Notes: generated by a model from the letters alone, not told the origin. Positions 43,724 to 52,431 are shown, counted from the first letter of the stretch. The stretch is 64,000 nucleotides of DNA from Clostridia bacterium (GCA_017397105.1 JAFQKF010000033.1:87560-151559); one strand, 5' to 3'. Made by a program: numbers and translations.

Positions 43724-44620
43724 ATGAGTGCCAAAAAAATTGCTTTAATTATAACTTCTGTATTGCTTGTAATTTCAAGCTCTGTCACCTGCGTTTTTGC
43801 GGATTGGTATGACGATGTCAGACCCGGTTGCACGTGGGTTGAAATAAAGGGCAATGAATTTGTTGTTGATACCTTCTGCGGCGTTGAAGCCCGTTATAAT
43901 GAAAACGATTATTACTATCAGTGTAACGAACTGATTATGAGATTTTACAAAGAGGCTTACAATCTTGAGGTTCTGGCGTATATGAACACAGGGCTTGTGA
44001 TGCTTACCGAGGGCTACGGTTTTGTTGAAACCGACACGCCGAAAAAGGGCGACGTTATTTACGTTACCGCAGCCATGAGAAATTCAGGCTCTGACCATTG
44101 GGCAATAGTCAAGGATTACAGCAACGGCTATATAACAATGTTTGAGCAGAACACCATATGGGACGGTAAGGCTGCGCTTAACCGCCAGATTAAGTTCCCG
44201 TCAGATTCTTATTATCTGCTTACTCCCGTGAGCCTCGGTCTTGCTCCCGACCCTGTGCTTAAAGGCGTTGAAAACGAAACAACAACTACCACCACAACAA
44301 CAAAGCCTACCACTACAACTACGACCACCAAACCCACTACAACAACCACAACCACTACTACAACCACAACCACTACTACAACCACAACCACTACTACAAC
44401 CACCACAACCACTACTGCAACAACGACCGCAACCACAACTCTTCCGCAAACAACAACCTGTAATGAAGTTACAACGGTTTATGAAGAAACTGTGGCGGAA
44501 TCAGCGCAAGAAGATAAAAAAACCGCAACTAAAAAAACTGTTACCGTTGCCGTTGCCTGCGGTGCGCTTGTTATTGCCATTGCTGCAGTGATTACGGTGC
44601 TGTTAAAAAAGAAAAAATAA
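43724..44620 (+). CDS. Secreted CHAP/NlpC-like cell-surface protein with a poly-threonine stalk
   Basis: A signal peptide (residues 1-26) precedes a 150-residue domain with the CHAP-like pattern YYYQCNELIMRFY (Cys67), KKGDVIYVT and SDHWAIVKDY (His about 125), typical of peptidoglycan amidase/endopeptidase folds. Residues about 185-245 are almost pure Thr, broken only by KP and Ala, followed by a Glu/Lys segment, a membrane helix (about 272-292) and KKKK. The product is thus likely tethered to the membrane or wall with a rod-like, possibly glycosylated, Thr stalk. It is 18 nt after dgt and 33 nt before dnaG. Confidence 0.8.
   Translation: MSAKKIALIITSVLLVISSSVTCVFADWYDDVRPGCTWVEIKGNEFVVDTFCGVEARYNENDYYYQCNELIMRFYKEAYNLEVLAYMNTGLVMLTEGYGFVETDTPKKGDVIYVTAAMRNSGSDHWAIVKDYSNGYITMFEQNTIWDGKAALNRQIKFPSDSYYLLTPVSLGLAPDPVLKGVENETTTTTTTTKPTTTTTTTKPTTTTTTTTTTTTTTTTTTTTTTTTTTTATTTATTTLPQTTTCNEVTTVYEETVAESAQEDKKTATKKTVTVAVACGALVIAIAAVITVLLKKKK
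44342..44416 (+). repeat. 18-bp in-frame tandem repeat coding the poly-Thr stalk
   Basis: The unit ACAACCACAACCACTACT (six Thr codons) occurs three times perfectly at 44342-44395, followed by a longer degenerate copy to 44416. Slipped-strand change would alter stalk length by six residues without a frameshift. Confidence 0.9.
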
Positions 44621-44653
44621 GATTTTCAAATTGACCGGAAAGGAGGCGGGATT

Positions 44654-46396
44654 TTGAAAATAAGTGAAAGGTTTATTCAGCAGCTTCAGGAAAAAGTGGA
44701 TATTGAAACCGTTATTTCCTCCTACGTAAACCTCAAACGGCGCGGTAAAACCTTTGTTGGTCTGTGTCCGTTTCATAATGAAAAAACCCCGTCTTTTACG
44801 GTTTATCCCGAAACGCAGTCTTTTTACTGCTTCGGCTGCGGCGCAGGCGGCGACGTTATATCGTTTGTGCGCAGAACGGAAAATCTTGATTACGTTGAAG
44901 CGGTAAAATCCGTTGCCCAGATGGCGGGAATGTCCATGCCTGAGGACGGATTTGACGATACTTTATCAAAAAAACGTGCAAGAATTCTTTCTGCCAACAG
45001 GGAAGCTGCACGCTTTTACCATAAGTGCCTCAAGAGTGAACAGGGCAGTCGGGCGCTGGATTATTTTCATTCACGAATGCTGACGGACAAAACTATCGTA
45101 AAGTTCGGCCTCGGCTATGCGCCGGACAGCTGGGATTCTCTTATACGGCATATGAAATCGCTCGGATATACAGAGCTTGAGCTGTATGAGGCGAATCTTG
45201 CAAGAAGAAGTGACAAAAACGGCAGAGTTTCATATTACGATAATTTCAGAAACAGAGCCATGTTCCCCATTATCGACCTGCGCGGCAACGTGATTGCCTT
45301 TGGCGGCAGAGTGCTTGACGATTCAAAGCCTAAGTACGTCAACACATCGGATACTTTGGTGTATAAGAAAAGCATGGGTGTTTATGCTTTGAATTATGCC
45401 AAAAATTCAAATGAGGGTAAGCTTATTCTTGTTGAGGGCTACATGGACGTTATAGCTCTTCATCAGGCGGGCTTCGGCAATGCCATTGCGTGCCTCGGCA
45501 CGGCATTCACCGCTGAGCAGGCGAATCTGCTTTCAAGATACGCGGATGAGATTTATATCTGCTACGATTCGGACGAAGCGGGTCAGACTGCTACAAGAAA
45601 AGCTCTTTCCGTGCTTGGTACCACAGGGCTTAAGCTCAGGGTTATAAAGCTTACGGGAGGAAAAGACCCCGATGAAATAATAAGAATAAACGGCCCCGAA
45701 AGATTCAGAGATCTGATTGAAGGGGCATCCAACCGTATAGAATACGCTCTTTTGCGCGAGAGGGGAAAATATGACGTTTCAACAGATGACGGAAAAATGA
45801 ATTTCCTCAATGCGGCATCTGAAATTCTTGCTTCATGCGGCGAGATTGAGCGGGATATTTACGCAGGCAGGCTTTCGGATGAAACGGGTGTTTCCAAGGA
45901 AGCGATTCTCACCCGTGTAAAATCCAAAGGCAATGCGATCAGGCGTCGAGAGCAGGAGGGCAAACGCATAGAGCAGCAAAAAATGCTGTTTTCGGCAAAG
46001 GATAAAAACAACCCCGAAAGGGAACATAATATAAAGGCGGCAAGGGCGGAGGAAATTCTTATAGCATCCCTTGCAAGAAATCCCGATTTTTACAGGAAGC
46101 TTGAGGGTAAACTTACACCGGATTTGTTCGTTACCTCATTCAATAAAAGGCTGTTCGGCTCTCTGTGCGAAAAAATCAAGTCGGATTCAGGGCTTGAGCT
46201 GAGCTTCTTTGCCGATGAATTCAATCCGCAGGAGATGGACAGTGTAACCCGCATTTTTCACTCGGGAGTTGAGCTGAGCAACACGCTCAAGGAGTGTGAG
46301 GATTGCATCGAGGTGCTTAAATCCTGCTCAGGCGGTGAAAAGCCCAAAGCGTCGCAATTGAGTGACGATGAATTTTTAAAGTTGTTTAAGAAATAA
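44654..46396 (+). CDS. dnaG: DNA primase
   Basis: Makes RNA primers at the replication fork. The 580 residues have the N-terminal Zn ribbon (CPFHNEKTPSF, YCFGCGAGGDVISF), the TOPRIM core (LILVEGYMDVIALHQAG, YICYDSDEAGQTA) and a C-terminal helicase-interaction domain. The start is a TTG at 44654, with AGGAGG 7 nt upstream. It is followed by rpoD. Confidence 0.96.
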   Translation: MKISERFIQQLQEKVDIETVISSYVNLKRRGKTFVGLCPFHNEKTPSFTVYPETQSFYCFGCGAGGDVISFVRRTENLDYVEAVKSVAQMAGMSMPEDGFDDTLSKKRARILSANREAARFYHKCLKSEQGSRALDYFHSRMLTDKTIVKFGLGYAPDSWDSLIRHMKSLGYTELELYEANLARRSDKNGRVSYYDNFRNRAMFPIIDLRGNVIAFGGRVLDDSKPKYVNTSDTLVYKKSMGVYALNYAKNSNEGKLILVEGYMDVIALHQAGFGNAIACLGTAFTAEQANLLSRYADEIYICYDSDEAGQTATRKALSVLGTTGLKLRVIKLTGGKDPDEIIRINGPERFRDLIEGASNRIEYALLRERGKYDVSTDDGKMNFLNAASEILASCGEIERDIYAGRLSDETGVSKEAILTRVKSKGNAIRRREQEGKRIEQQKMLFSAKDKNNPEREHNIKAARAEEILIASLARNPDFYRKLEGKLTPDLFVTSFNKRLFGSLCEKIKSDSGLELSFFADEFNPQEMDSVTRIFHSGVELSNTLKECEDCIEVLKSCSGGEKPKASQLSDDEFLKLFKK

Positions 46397-46418
46397 TTTT
46401 ACATAGGATGTGATCAGA

Positions 46419-47534
46419 ATGGAAGAAAAGACAACAGCAAACGCACCGGCAGAAAAAAAGAATTCCTTCAAAGCTCTTATCGAAAGAGGTAAAGCGGCAG
46501 GTAAGATTTCCACTCAGGATATCGATACAGCCATGATTGAGCTGAATATTGATATTGAAGAGCTGGACAAGCTGTATGAAACCCTTGAGAGCCTCAATAT
46601 TGAGATTGTTGACAATCTTAACGCCGAGGAACTTGATAATTTTGACGTTGACGTGCCGAGAACTCTTGACATCGGCCTTGAAGGCGATGATAAAAATGCG
46701 AACGTTGACGACCCTGTAAAGGTTTACCTTAAAGAAATCGGCAGAGTGCAGCTTCTTTCTCCCGAAGAGGAAATTGAGCTTGCAATAAAGATTGCCGATG
46801 ATGATGAATACGCCAAAAAGCGTCTTGCTGAGGCTAACCTGCGCCTTGTTGTAAGCATCGCAAAGAGATACGTAGGCAGAGGAATGCATTTCCTTGACCT
46901 TATTCAGGAGGGCAACCTCGGCCTTATCAAGGCGGTTGATAAGTTTGATTACACTAAGGGCTTCAAGTTCTCAACTTATGCTACATGGTGGATTCGTCAG
47001 GCTATTACAAGAGCTATTGCTGACCAGGCAAGAACCATCAGAATCCCCGTTCACATGGTTGAAACAATCAACAAGGTTAAAAAGACAAACAGTCTGCTTC
47101 TCCACAAAAACGGCAGAGATCCGTCCCCTGAGGAGATAGCGGCAGAGCTTGATATGCCCACGGAAAAGGTAAGAGAGATTCTCAGAGTTTCTCAGGAGCC
47201 TGTTTCTCTTGAAACGCCCATCGGCGAAGAGGAAGACAGTCACCTTGGCGATTTCATTCCCGATGACGATGCTCCGGCACCTGCAGATGCAGCGGCAATG
47301 CTCCTTCTTAAAGAACAGCTCAACGAAGTGCTCGGAACGCTTCAGAAGAGAGAGGCTAAGGTTCTCGAGCTGCGCTTCGGCCTTGCAGACGGTCATCCTC
47401 ACACCCTCGAAGAGGTCGGTAAGGAATTCAACGTTACAAGAGAAAGAATCCGTCAGATAGAGGCAAAGGCTCTTCGCAAGCTCCGCCATCCCAGCAGAAG
47501 CAAGCGTCTTAAGGATTTCCTTGAAATCAACTGA
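46419..47534 (+). CDS. rpoD: RNA polymerase primary sigma factor
   Basis: SigA, the housekeeping sigma factor. The 371 residues include a short region 1.1, regions 2.1-2.4 ([50 protein letters not shown]), region 3, and region 4 with the HTH ([30 protein letters not shown] in part). The ATG at 46419 is chosen over a GTG at 46410 that overlaps the AGGA site. A hairpin terminator follows. Confidence 0.97.
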   Translation: MEEKTTANAPAEKKNSFKALIERGKAAGKISTQDIDTAMIELNIDIEELDKLYETLESLNIEIVDNLNAEELDNFDVDVPRTLDIGLEGDDKNANVDDPVKVYLKEIGRVQLLSPEEEIELAIKIADDDEYAKKRLAEANLRLVVSIAKRYVGRGMHFLDLIQEGNLGLIKAVDKFDYTKGFKFSTYATWWIRQAITRAIADQARTIRIPVHMVETINKVKKTNSLLLHKNGRDPSPEEIAAELDMPTEKVREILRVSQEPVSLETPIGEEEDSHLGDFIPDDDAPAPADAAAMLLLKEQLNEVLGTLQKREAKVLELRFGLADGHPHTLEEVGKEFNVTRERIRQIEAKALRKLRHPSRSKRLKDFLEIN

Positions 47535-47547
47535 TAACAAGTAAAAA

Positions 47548-47600
47548 AGCGAGGCTGTTGTTCTGAGTGATTTGCTCAGGAAACAGCCTCGCTATTATTT
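47548..47600 (+). terminator. Terminator of the dgt-dnaG-rpoD block
   Basis: AGCGAGGCTGTT pairs with AACAGCCTCGCT (12 bp), with an inner CTGAG/CTCAG stem, followed by ATTATTTTA. Confidence 0.8.
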
Positions 47601-47634
47601 TAAAATAATATTGTACCTAAATTATATGTATGGC

Positions 47635-47976
47635 CTAATCGGCGTGTAAAATCACATAGCCGAGTGTATCAGGCACAATATGGGGTACCTGTATGTAGGT
47701 GCACAGAATTTTATAAAAAACAAATTCTGCGTCTTTTTTGCTGAAGGTTTCAATGTCGGATAAATGAACCTTTGCCCTCAGGAACGTAATAAGATCACCG
47801 TTTTCATCAGGGCAGCTGCGTGTGTGCTCATAATCAAATTCAGGCAGCCTGAATGAAAGGCAAAAGGCCTCAAGGTCGCCGGGGAAAGTATAATATGCCG
47901 TTATTCTGTTGCGGTACAGCCATCCGGCAAGCTCTGTGCGCAACTCATCTTCAGTGAGAAACGGACTTGAGCTCAT
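47635..47976 (-). CDS. Hypothetical protein, third gene of the CBM9-NahK operon
   Basis: I do not recognise a family. The 113-residue soluble, acidic protein starts MSSSPFLTEDELRTEL and has aromatic and mixed alpha/beta character (LYRNRITAYYTFPGDLEAFCL). Its ATG (47974-47976) overlaps the stop codon of the kinase gene as TAATG, so it is translationally coupled and almost certainly real. Upstream in-frame codons lie inside the kinase gene. It ends about 35 nt from the convergent rpoD terminator. Confidence 0.75.
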   Translation of the reverse strand: MSSSPFLTEDELRTELAGWLYRNRITAYYTFPGDLEAFCLSFRLPEFDYEHTRSCPDENGDLITFLRAKVHLSDIETFSKKDAEFVFYKILCTYIQVPHIVPDTLGYVILHAD

Positions 47977-49103
47977 TACATACCAAGCTCCTTGCGGCAT
48001 TTTTCAACGATTTCCTGCATCAGGTCAAATTTCTTTTCCATATCGGCAACAAGTGCAAGCTGAGTGCGTGCTCTTATAAGGTTGTGCTCCTCGTATTCAA
48101 CCCTGAAATAAAGGTTGCCGTTGAAGTAGTCGCCAAGGAAACGCATTCCGCATTCAAGAGTCATAAGCTTGGCAGAGAAGGGGAGCTGCTTTATTTCTTC
48201 TTCGCAAAGGCTGTTGCCTGCACACTGAAGGAAGCCCTTTGTGTAAGCCTCAAAATATTCAAGGCTGAGTGAAACCTTTGAGAGGTCCTTTTCGTCTTCG
48301 CTTGCGGTGTTGGCGCCGAAACGGATACTGTCGCCGAAATCGTAGAGGGAAAGTCCGGGCATAACTGTATCAAGGTCAACAACGCAGATTCCTTCGTTTG
48401 TATTTTTATCAAACATAACGTTGTTGAGCTTTGTGTCGTTATGGGTGACTTTGACGGGAAGCTTGCCTTCTTTTATAAGATTTACAAGCACGCTGCAGTC
48501 AGCTTCTCTTTCAAGGATGAATGCGGTTTCCTTTTCCGCGGTATTAACTCTGCCTGCAAGGTCGTCTTTAACAGCCTTTTTGAAGTCTGCAATTCTTGAT
48601 TCGGTATTGTGGAAGTTGGGGATTGTTTCGTGCAGGGTATCAATGGGATAATCCGCAAGAAGATTCTGGAACTTTCCGAAAGCTTTTGCAGCGTTATAAA
48701 AATCGTTGGCACTTTCTACGTTCTGAAGCGAATATGAATCGTAAATATAGTTGATGCAACGCCAACAATTGTTGTCAGAATCCACAAAATACGGTGCCCC
48801 GTTTTTTGCAAAATAGACATGAAGTGACTCTCTGTTAGGGTCGCCTCCGTTCTCGGCAACCTTCTTTCTCAGATGCTCTGTAACGCCTACGATATTTTCC
48901 ATAAGCTGGTCAGGATTCTTGAAAACATAGGTGTTGATTTTCTGCAGAAGGTACTCTTTGAAAGCACCGTCAGCCGTGGTGAATTCAAGAACAAAGGTGC
49001 TGTTGATATGGCCGGATTCTATGCGGTGCATACCGGTGAATTTGCCGTTAAAAGGAAAAGCTTCAAGTATTTCGTCAATGGTTTTGATTTCGTATGTGTT
49101 CAT
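47976..49103 (-). CDS. NahK-like N-acetylhexosamine kinase (aminoglycoside-phosphotransferase fold)
   Basis: A 375-residue phosphotransferase. The segment VTHNDTKLNNVMFD (catalytic Asp) and VVDLDTVMPGLSLYDFGDS (metal Asp) closely match the anomeric N-acetylhexosamine 1-kinase of the bifidobacterial lacto-N-biose pathway. It would phosphorylate GlcNAc/GalNAc at C1, but other sugars or sugar alcohols are possible. No lacto-N-biose phosphorylase gene is nearby. The ATG at 49103 overlaps the upstream gene's stop codon as ATGA. Confidence 0.85.
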   Translation of the reverse strand: MNTYEIKTIDEILEAFPFNGKFTGMHRIESGHINSTFVLEFTTADGAFKEYLLQKINTYVFKNPDQLMENIVGVTEHLRKKVAENGGDPNRESLHVYFAKNGAPYFVDSDNNCWRCINYIYDSYSLQNVESANDFYNAAKAFGKFQNLLADYPIDTLHETIPNFHNTESRIADFKKAVKDDLAGRVNTAEKETAFILEREADCSVLVNLIKEGKLPVKVTHNDTKLNNVMFDKNTNEGICVVDLDTVMPGLSLYDFGDSIRFGANTASEDEKDLSKVSLSLEYFEAYTKGFLQCAGNSLCEEEIKQLPFSAKLMTLECGMRFLGDYFNGNLYFRVEYEEHNLIRARTQLALVADMEKKFDLMQEIVEKCRKELGM

Positions 49104-49741
49104 AAAATTGCACACCCTTCAAAATTTCTGAGGATAATTCTGCCGAAGAACTCGGGCCTGTGAAAATCCGGAGTTGCACTGCCGACAGGGAAAAATGCGC
49201 CGTAGTGAGGAGAAAGCGAATCTTCGGCACATTTGTAAAAATTGCCTTTCATTTCGCATTCCTGAGAGCGGAAGTTGCAGCCGTAAAGCTCGCTTATGAG
49301 GGCATCGGGGATGAAGATTTCGCATCCCCAGGCTGTTTTGCCGTTTTCGGTAATTGAAAACGGAGTAACTTCGGGCGCAAGTTTTGTGATTTCTTTAATA
49401 AAAACACGGTTTTCTCTTACGGGGCCAATCTGCGAGAGAAAAGCGCCGCAAGGGTTGATTTCAAAGTTCATATACCTTGGGTCACCCGATACGGGGGCAA
49501 GGAAAAATTCGCAACAACTGTCCTTGTAAACGGGGTCGTCACGCACGGAAAAAACGCACCTGAGGTTATCTTCAAAAGACCACATACGGGCAAAGATACC
49601 TTTATCCTTCACGGCGCAAAGCTTAACAAAACTTTCGGGGCGTGAAAAGCCTTCTCTTTCCCAAAGAAAGAAGGATAAACGTGCAGCCTCGGTATGCTCC
49701 CACAAAGGGGAGGTGTTGAAAACGTAGGAAGAATAGCTCAT
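49100..49741 (-). CDS. CBM9/DOMON-like carbohydrate-binding protein, cytosolic
   Basis: A 213-residue protein with the family 9-like carbohydrate-binding pattern: FEDNLRCVFSVRDDPVYKDSCCEFFLAP, MNFEINPCGAFLSQIG and a late HRPEFFGRIIL. It has no signal peptide. The family normally binds the reducing ends of sugars outside the cell, so a lone cytosolic copy is unusual. It is the first gene of the operon with the NahK-like kinase, suggesting sugar sensing, capture or catalysis by an uncharacterised route. Its promoter has an operator-like inverted repeat. Confidence 0.8.
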   Translation of the reverse strand: MSYSSYVFNTSPLWEHTEAARLSFFLWEREGFSRPESFVKLCAVKDKGIFARMWSFEDNLRCVFSVRDDPVYKDSCCEFFLAPVSGDPRYMNFEINPCGAFLSQIGPVRENRVFIKEITKLAPEVTPFSITENGKTAWGCEIFIPDALISELYGCNFRSQECEMKGNFYKCAEDSLSPHYGAFFPVGSATPDFHRPEFFGRIILRNFEGCAIL

Positions 49742-49787
49742 TTGCGTTTATGCTCCAATACGAAACTTTTTATTACGATATTTTATT

Positions 49788-49820
49788 ATATGCGTAAATA
49801 TTATACACAATCACGCATAT
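49788..49820 (-). promoter_or_regulatory. Operator-like inverted repeat over the CBM9-NahK promoter
   Basis: ATATGCGT (49788-49795) and ACGCATAT (49813-49820) form a perfect 8-bp inverted repeat with a 17-nt gap, centred on the -10 box at 49800-49805. It looks like a repressor site, of unknown regulator. Confidence 0.6.
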
Positions 49821-49828
49821 TAAGTCAA
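49800..49828 (-). promoter_or_regulatory. Promoter of the CBM9-NahK operon
   Basis: TTGACT (49823-49828), 17 nt, TATAAT (49800-49805) on the minus strand. Confidence 0.85.
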
Positions 49829-49831
49829 GGT

Positions 49832-49868
49832 GAAGAAAAACGGCTTGCAGGAAAACTCTGCAAGCCGT
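49832..49868 (-). terminator. Terminator of ackA
   Basis: ACGGCTTGCAG (49840-49850) and CTGCAAGCCGT (49858-49868) form an 11-bp stem; the minus strand continues with TTTTTCTT. It ends just upstream of the CBM9-NahK -35 box. Confidence 0.92.
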
Positions 49869-49880
49869 AGAGTCGATAAA

Positions 49881-51086
49881 TTAAAGGGATTCTGCGATAG
49901 CCTTGGTGTCTCTTGCGATAACAAGCTCTTCGTCGGTGGGGATTACGAACACCTTAACCTTAGAAGCTGCGGTTGAAAGCTCTCCGCCCTTGCCCTTGCG
50001 GAGAACAGCGTTCTTTTCCTTGTCAATCTCGATGCCGAGGAAGGAGAGGTTGTCACAAACGTTTTCTCTGAGGTCTTCGGTATTTTCGCCGAGACCGCCG
50101 GTGAATACGATAGCGTCAACGCCGTCCATGGCTGCTACGTAGCTGCCGATAAACTTGCGGATCTGATACTGCTGAATCTTTCTTGCAAGTGTAGCTCTTT
50201 CGTTACCCTCTTCCTGAGCGGCAAGAACGTCTCTGTCATCGCTTGAGATGCCTGAAACGCCGAGAACGCCTGATTTTTTATTGAGGATGTCGGAAGTGGT
50301 TTTGGGATCCCAACCTTCTTTTTCCTGAAGGAAGGTAACAACTGAGGGGTCGATTCCGCCGCAGCGTGTGCCCATTGCGAAGCCGTCAAGGGGAGTAAGA
50401 CCCATGCTGGTGTCGATAACCTTGCCGCCCTTAACAGCGGTGATTGATGAACCGTTGCCGAGATGGCAGGTGATAATCTTGAGATCCTTGATATCCTTAC
50501 CCATAAGATTTGCGCACTCTGCGCTTACAAAGCGGTGGGAAGTACCGTGGAAGCCGTAGCGGCGAACCTGATACTTTTCATAATACTCGTAAGGGATGGG
50601 GAAAAGATATGCCTCGGGGGGCATTGTTGAATGGAAAGCGTTGTCAAAAACAGCAACCTCGGGAACGTCCTTGCCGAAAACGTCCATGCAGGCACGGATG
50701 CCTTCGATGTGGGGAGGATTGTGGAGAGGAGCGAGGTCGGAAAGGCTTTCGATACCTGCGATAACCTCTTCTGTGATAAGGCAGCTTTCATTGAAGAGAG
50801 CGCCGCCCTGAACGATTCTGTGGCCAACTGCTGCGATTTCGCTCAGATCGTCAAGAACTTTGCATTCGCCGCTTGTGAGAGCTTTCTTAACCTCAAGGAA
50901 AGCGTCGGTGTGATTCTTGAGGGTTACGTCGTATTTGAATTTGAGACCTTCTGCGGTGGAGCCGCTGATACGGCCGTCAATCTTGATGCGTTCGCAGATG
51001 CCCTTAGCGACCATCTTTTCATTATCCATATCAATAAGCTGATACTTGAGTGATGAACTGCCTGCGTTGATAACTAATACTTTCAA
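49881..51086 (-). CDS. ackA: Acetate kinase
   Basis: Interconverts acetyl-P plus ADP and acetate plus ATP, the ATP-forming step of acetate fermentation. The 401 residues show VLVINAGSSSLKYQL, the phosphate-binding GFHGTSHR, the LGNGSSITAV loop and FTGGLGENTEDLREN (in part). The start is a TTG at 51086, with GGAG 8 nt upstream, since an upstream ATG has no binding site. No pta is adjacent. Confidence 0.96.
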   Translation of the reverse strand: MKVLVINAGSSSLKYQLIDMDNEKMVAKGICERIKIDGRISGSTAEGLKFKYDVTLKNHTDAFLEVKKALTSGECKVLDDLSEIAAVGHRIVQGGALFNESCLITEEVIAGIESLSDLAPLHNPPHIEGIRACMDVFGKDVPEVAVFDNAFHSTMPPEAYLFPIPYEYYEKYQVRRYGFHGTSHRFVSAECANLMGKDIKDLKIITCHLGNGSSITAVKGGKVIDTSMGLTPLDGFAMGTRCGGIDPSVVTFLQEKEGWDPKTTSDILNKKSGVLGVSGISSDDRDVLAAQEEGNERATLARKIQQYQIRKFIGSYVAAMDGVDAIVFTGGLGENTEDLRENVCDNLSFLGIEIDKEKNAVLRKGKGGELSTAASKVKVFVIPTDEELVIARDTKAIAESL

Positions 51087-51144
51087 ATTTAACACTCCAA
51101 ACATTTTTTTCTTTAACAGCTTGAAACGGGCTGAAACCTGTTAT

Positions 51145-51173
51145 ATTATATACATATCGCAGAATTTTTGCAA
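51145..51173 (-). promoter_or_regulatory. Promoter of ackA
   Basis: TTGCAA (51168-51173), 17 nt, TATAAT (51145-51150) on the minus strand. Confidence 0.8.
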
Positions 51174-51222
51174 GTGGCAAATTTCATATATTTAAAGAAT
51201 CCGTGAAAAAAGAGGTGTAAGA

Positions 51223-52410
51223 ATGACGGCGGCAGGGATAATTGCGGAGTACAATCCGTTTCATAACGGTCACGCATATATGCTTTCAAAAGTGAAAAGT
51301 GAAATTTCAGATGCGGCGGTAATTGCAATGAGCACAAGCTTTGTGCAAAGAGGCGAGCCTGCTGTTTTGTCAACTGAGGCAAGAGTGAGGGCTGCGCTTG
51401 CGAATTCGGCTGATCTGGTGATTGCATTGCCTGTGCCGTGGTCGATGTCCGGTGCTCAGAGTTTTGCGGCAGGCGGAGTGGCTGTTTTAGGCTCGCTCGG
51501 CGTAGTGCGTAATCTTGCTTTCGGCAGTGAATCGGCGGATATCGGATTGCTTGAAAAAGTCAGCGAATGCGCAAACAGTGAAGAGGTTGTTCCGCTGTTA
51601 AAGCAATACCTTTCGGAGGGATTGCCCTTTGCTGCGGCGAGGCAGAAGGCGGTTGAGCGGATATGCCCCGAAGCTGCTTCGATTCTCGGAAATCCTAATG
51701 ATATACTTGCTGTTGAATACCTTGCTGCCATTAAATCAACGGGTGTGAATCTGGAGCCTTTTTGCGTAGGACGCAAAGGGGTTGGGCACGACTGCGCCGC
51801 TGACGGCTCAAGTGCATCCGCAAGCGCCGTCAGGGAGCTGATGCGCGCTGATGAGGATTATGCGGATTTTGTGCCGGCAGAAACAGCGGGGATTATTGAA
51901 GAGGAGAAAAAATGCGGCAGAGCGCCGGCAACTCTTGCAAACGTAGAAAGAGCGGTGCTTTACAAACTGAGAACGTCATGCGCCGCTGAAATAGCGCAGG
52001 CACCCGACATTTCCGAGGGGATAGAAAACAGGATTGTTTTTGCGGCGCAGGAGGCTTGCTCGCTTGATGAAGTTTATGCAATGGCAAAAACAAAGCGTTA
52101 CACACACGCAAGAATTCGCAGAATAGTAATGAATACTTTTCTCGGCATAACGGTAAAGGATGCCGAAGGGGTGCCTCCTTATATAAGAGTTCTCGGTTTT
52201 TCAGAGAGCGGAAAGGCACTGTTGAGGCAGGTGAACGGTAGTTGCGGTTTGCCTGTTGTAATGAAATATTCAGACGTAAAAAAACTTGACGATAAAGCAA
52301 AACGCATTTATGAACTCGAAAGCAGGGCGGCGGATATTCATTCGCTTTGTTTTCCTGTGCCTGCTGCCTGTGCAAGTGTTCAGAAATTCACGCCCGTCAT
52401 ACTGAAATAA
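51223..52410 (+). CDS. tmcAL: tRNA(Met) cytidine acetate ligase
   Basis: Nucleotidyltransferase-fold enzyme (YlbM/TmcAL family) that makes N4-acetylcytidine at the wobble position of elongator tRNA-Met using acetate and ATP. The 395 residues have the HxGH-type motif GIIAEYNPFHNGHAYML and MSTSFVQRGEPAVL. A long IVMNTFLGI region and PPYIRVLGFSESGK follow. It uses acetate, and the divergent neighbour is acetate kinase; this link may be coincidence. Confidence 0.92.
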   Translation: MTAAGIIAEYNPFHNGHAYMLSKVKSEISDAAVIAMSTSFVQRGEPAVLSTEARVRAALANSADLVIALPVPWSMSGAQSFAAGGVAVLGSLGVVRNLAFGSESADIGLLEKVSECANSEEVVPLLKQYLSEGLPFAAARQKAVERICPEAASILGNPNDILAVEYLAAIKSTGVNLEPFCVGRKGVGHDCAADGSSASASAVRELMRADEDYADFVPAETAGIIEEEKKCGRAPATLANVERAVLYKLRTSCAAEIAQAPDISEGIENRIVFAAQEACSLDEVYAMAKTKRYTHARIRRIVMNTFLGITVKDAEGVPPYIRVLGFSESGKALLRQVNGSCGLPVVMKYSDVKKLDDKAKRIYELESRAADIHSLCFPVPAACASVQKFTPVILK

Positions 52411-52431
52411 AAATATCAATTCTGTTAAATC

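Noticed and set aside
44342-44416. Tandem repeat that could look like a CRISPR array
   Set aside because: The copies are contiguous without spacers, are only 18 bp long, and lie in frame in a coding region with no cas genes near.
44212-44436. A minus-strand ORF reading as almost pure valine opposite the Thr stalk
   Set aside because: It is the antisense of the ACN repeat, has no ribosome binding site, and the plus-strand gene has a signal peptide and clear domains.
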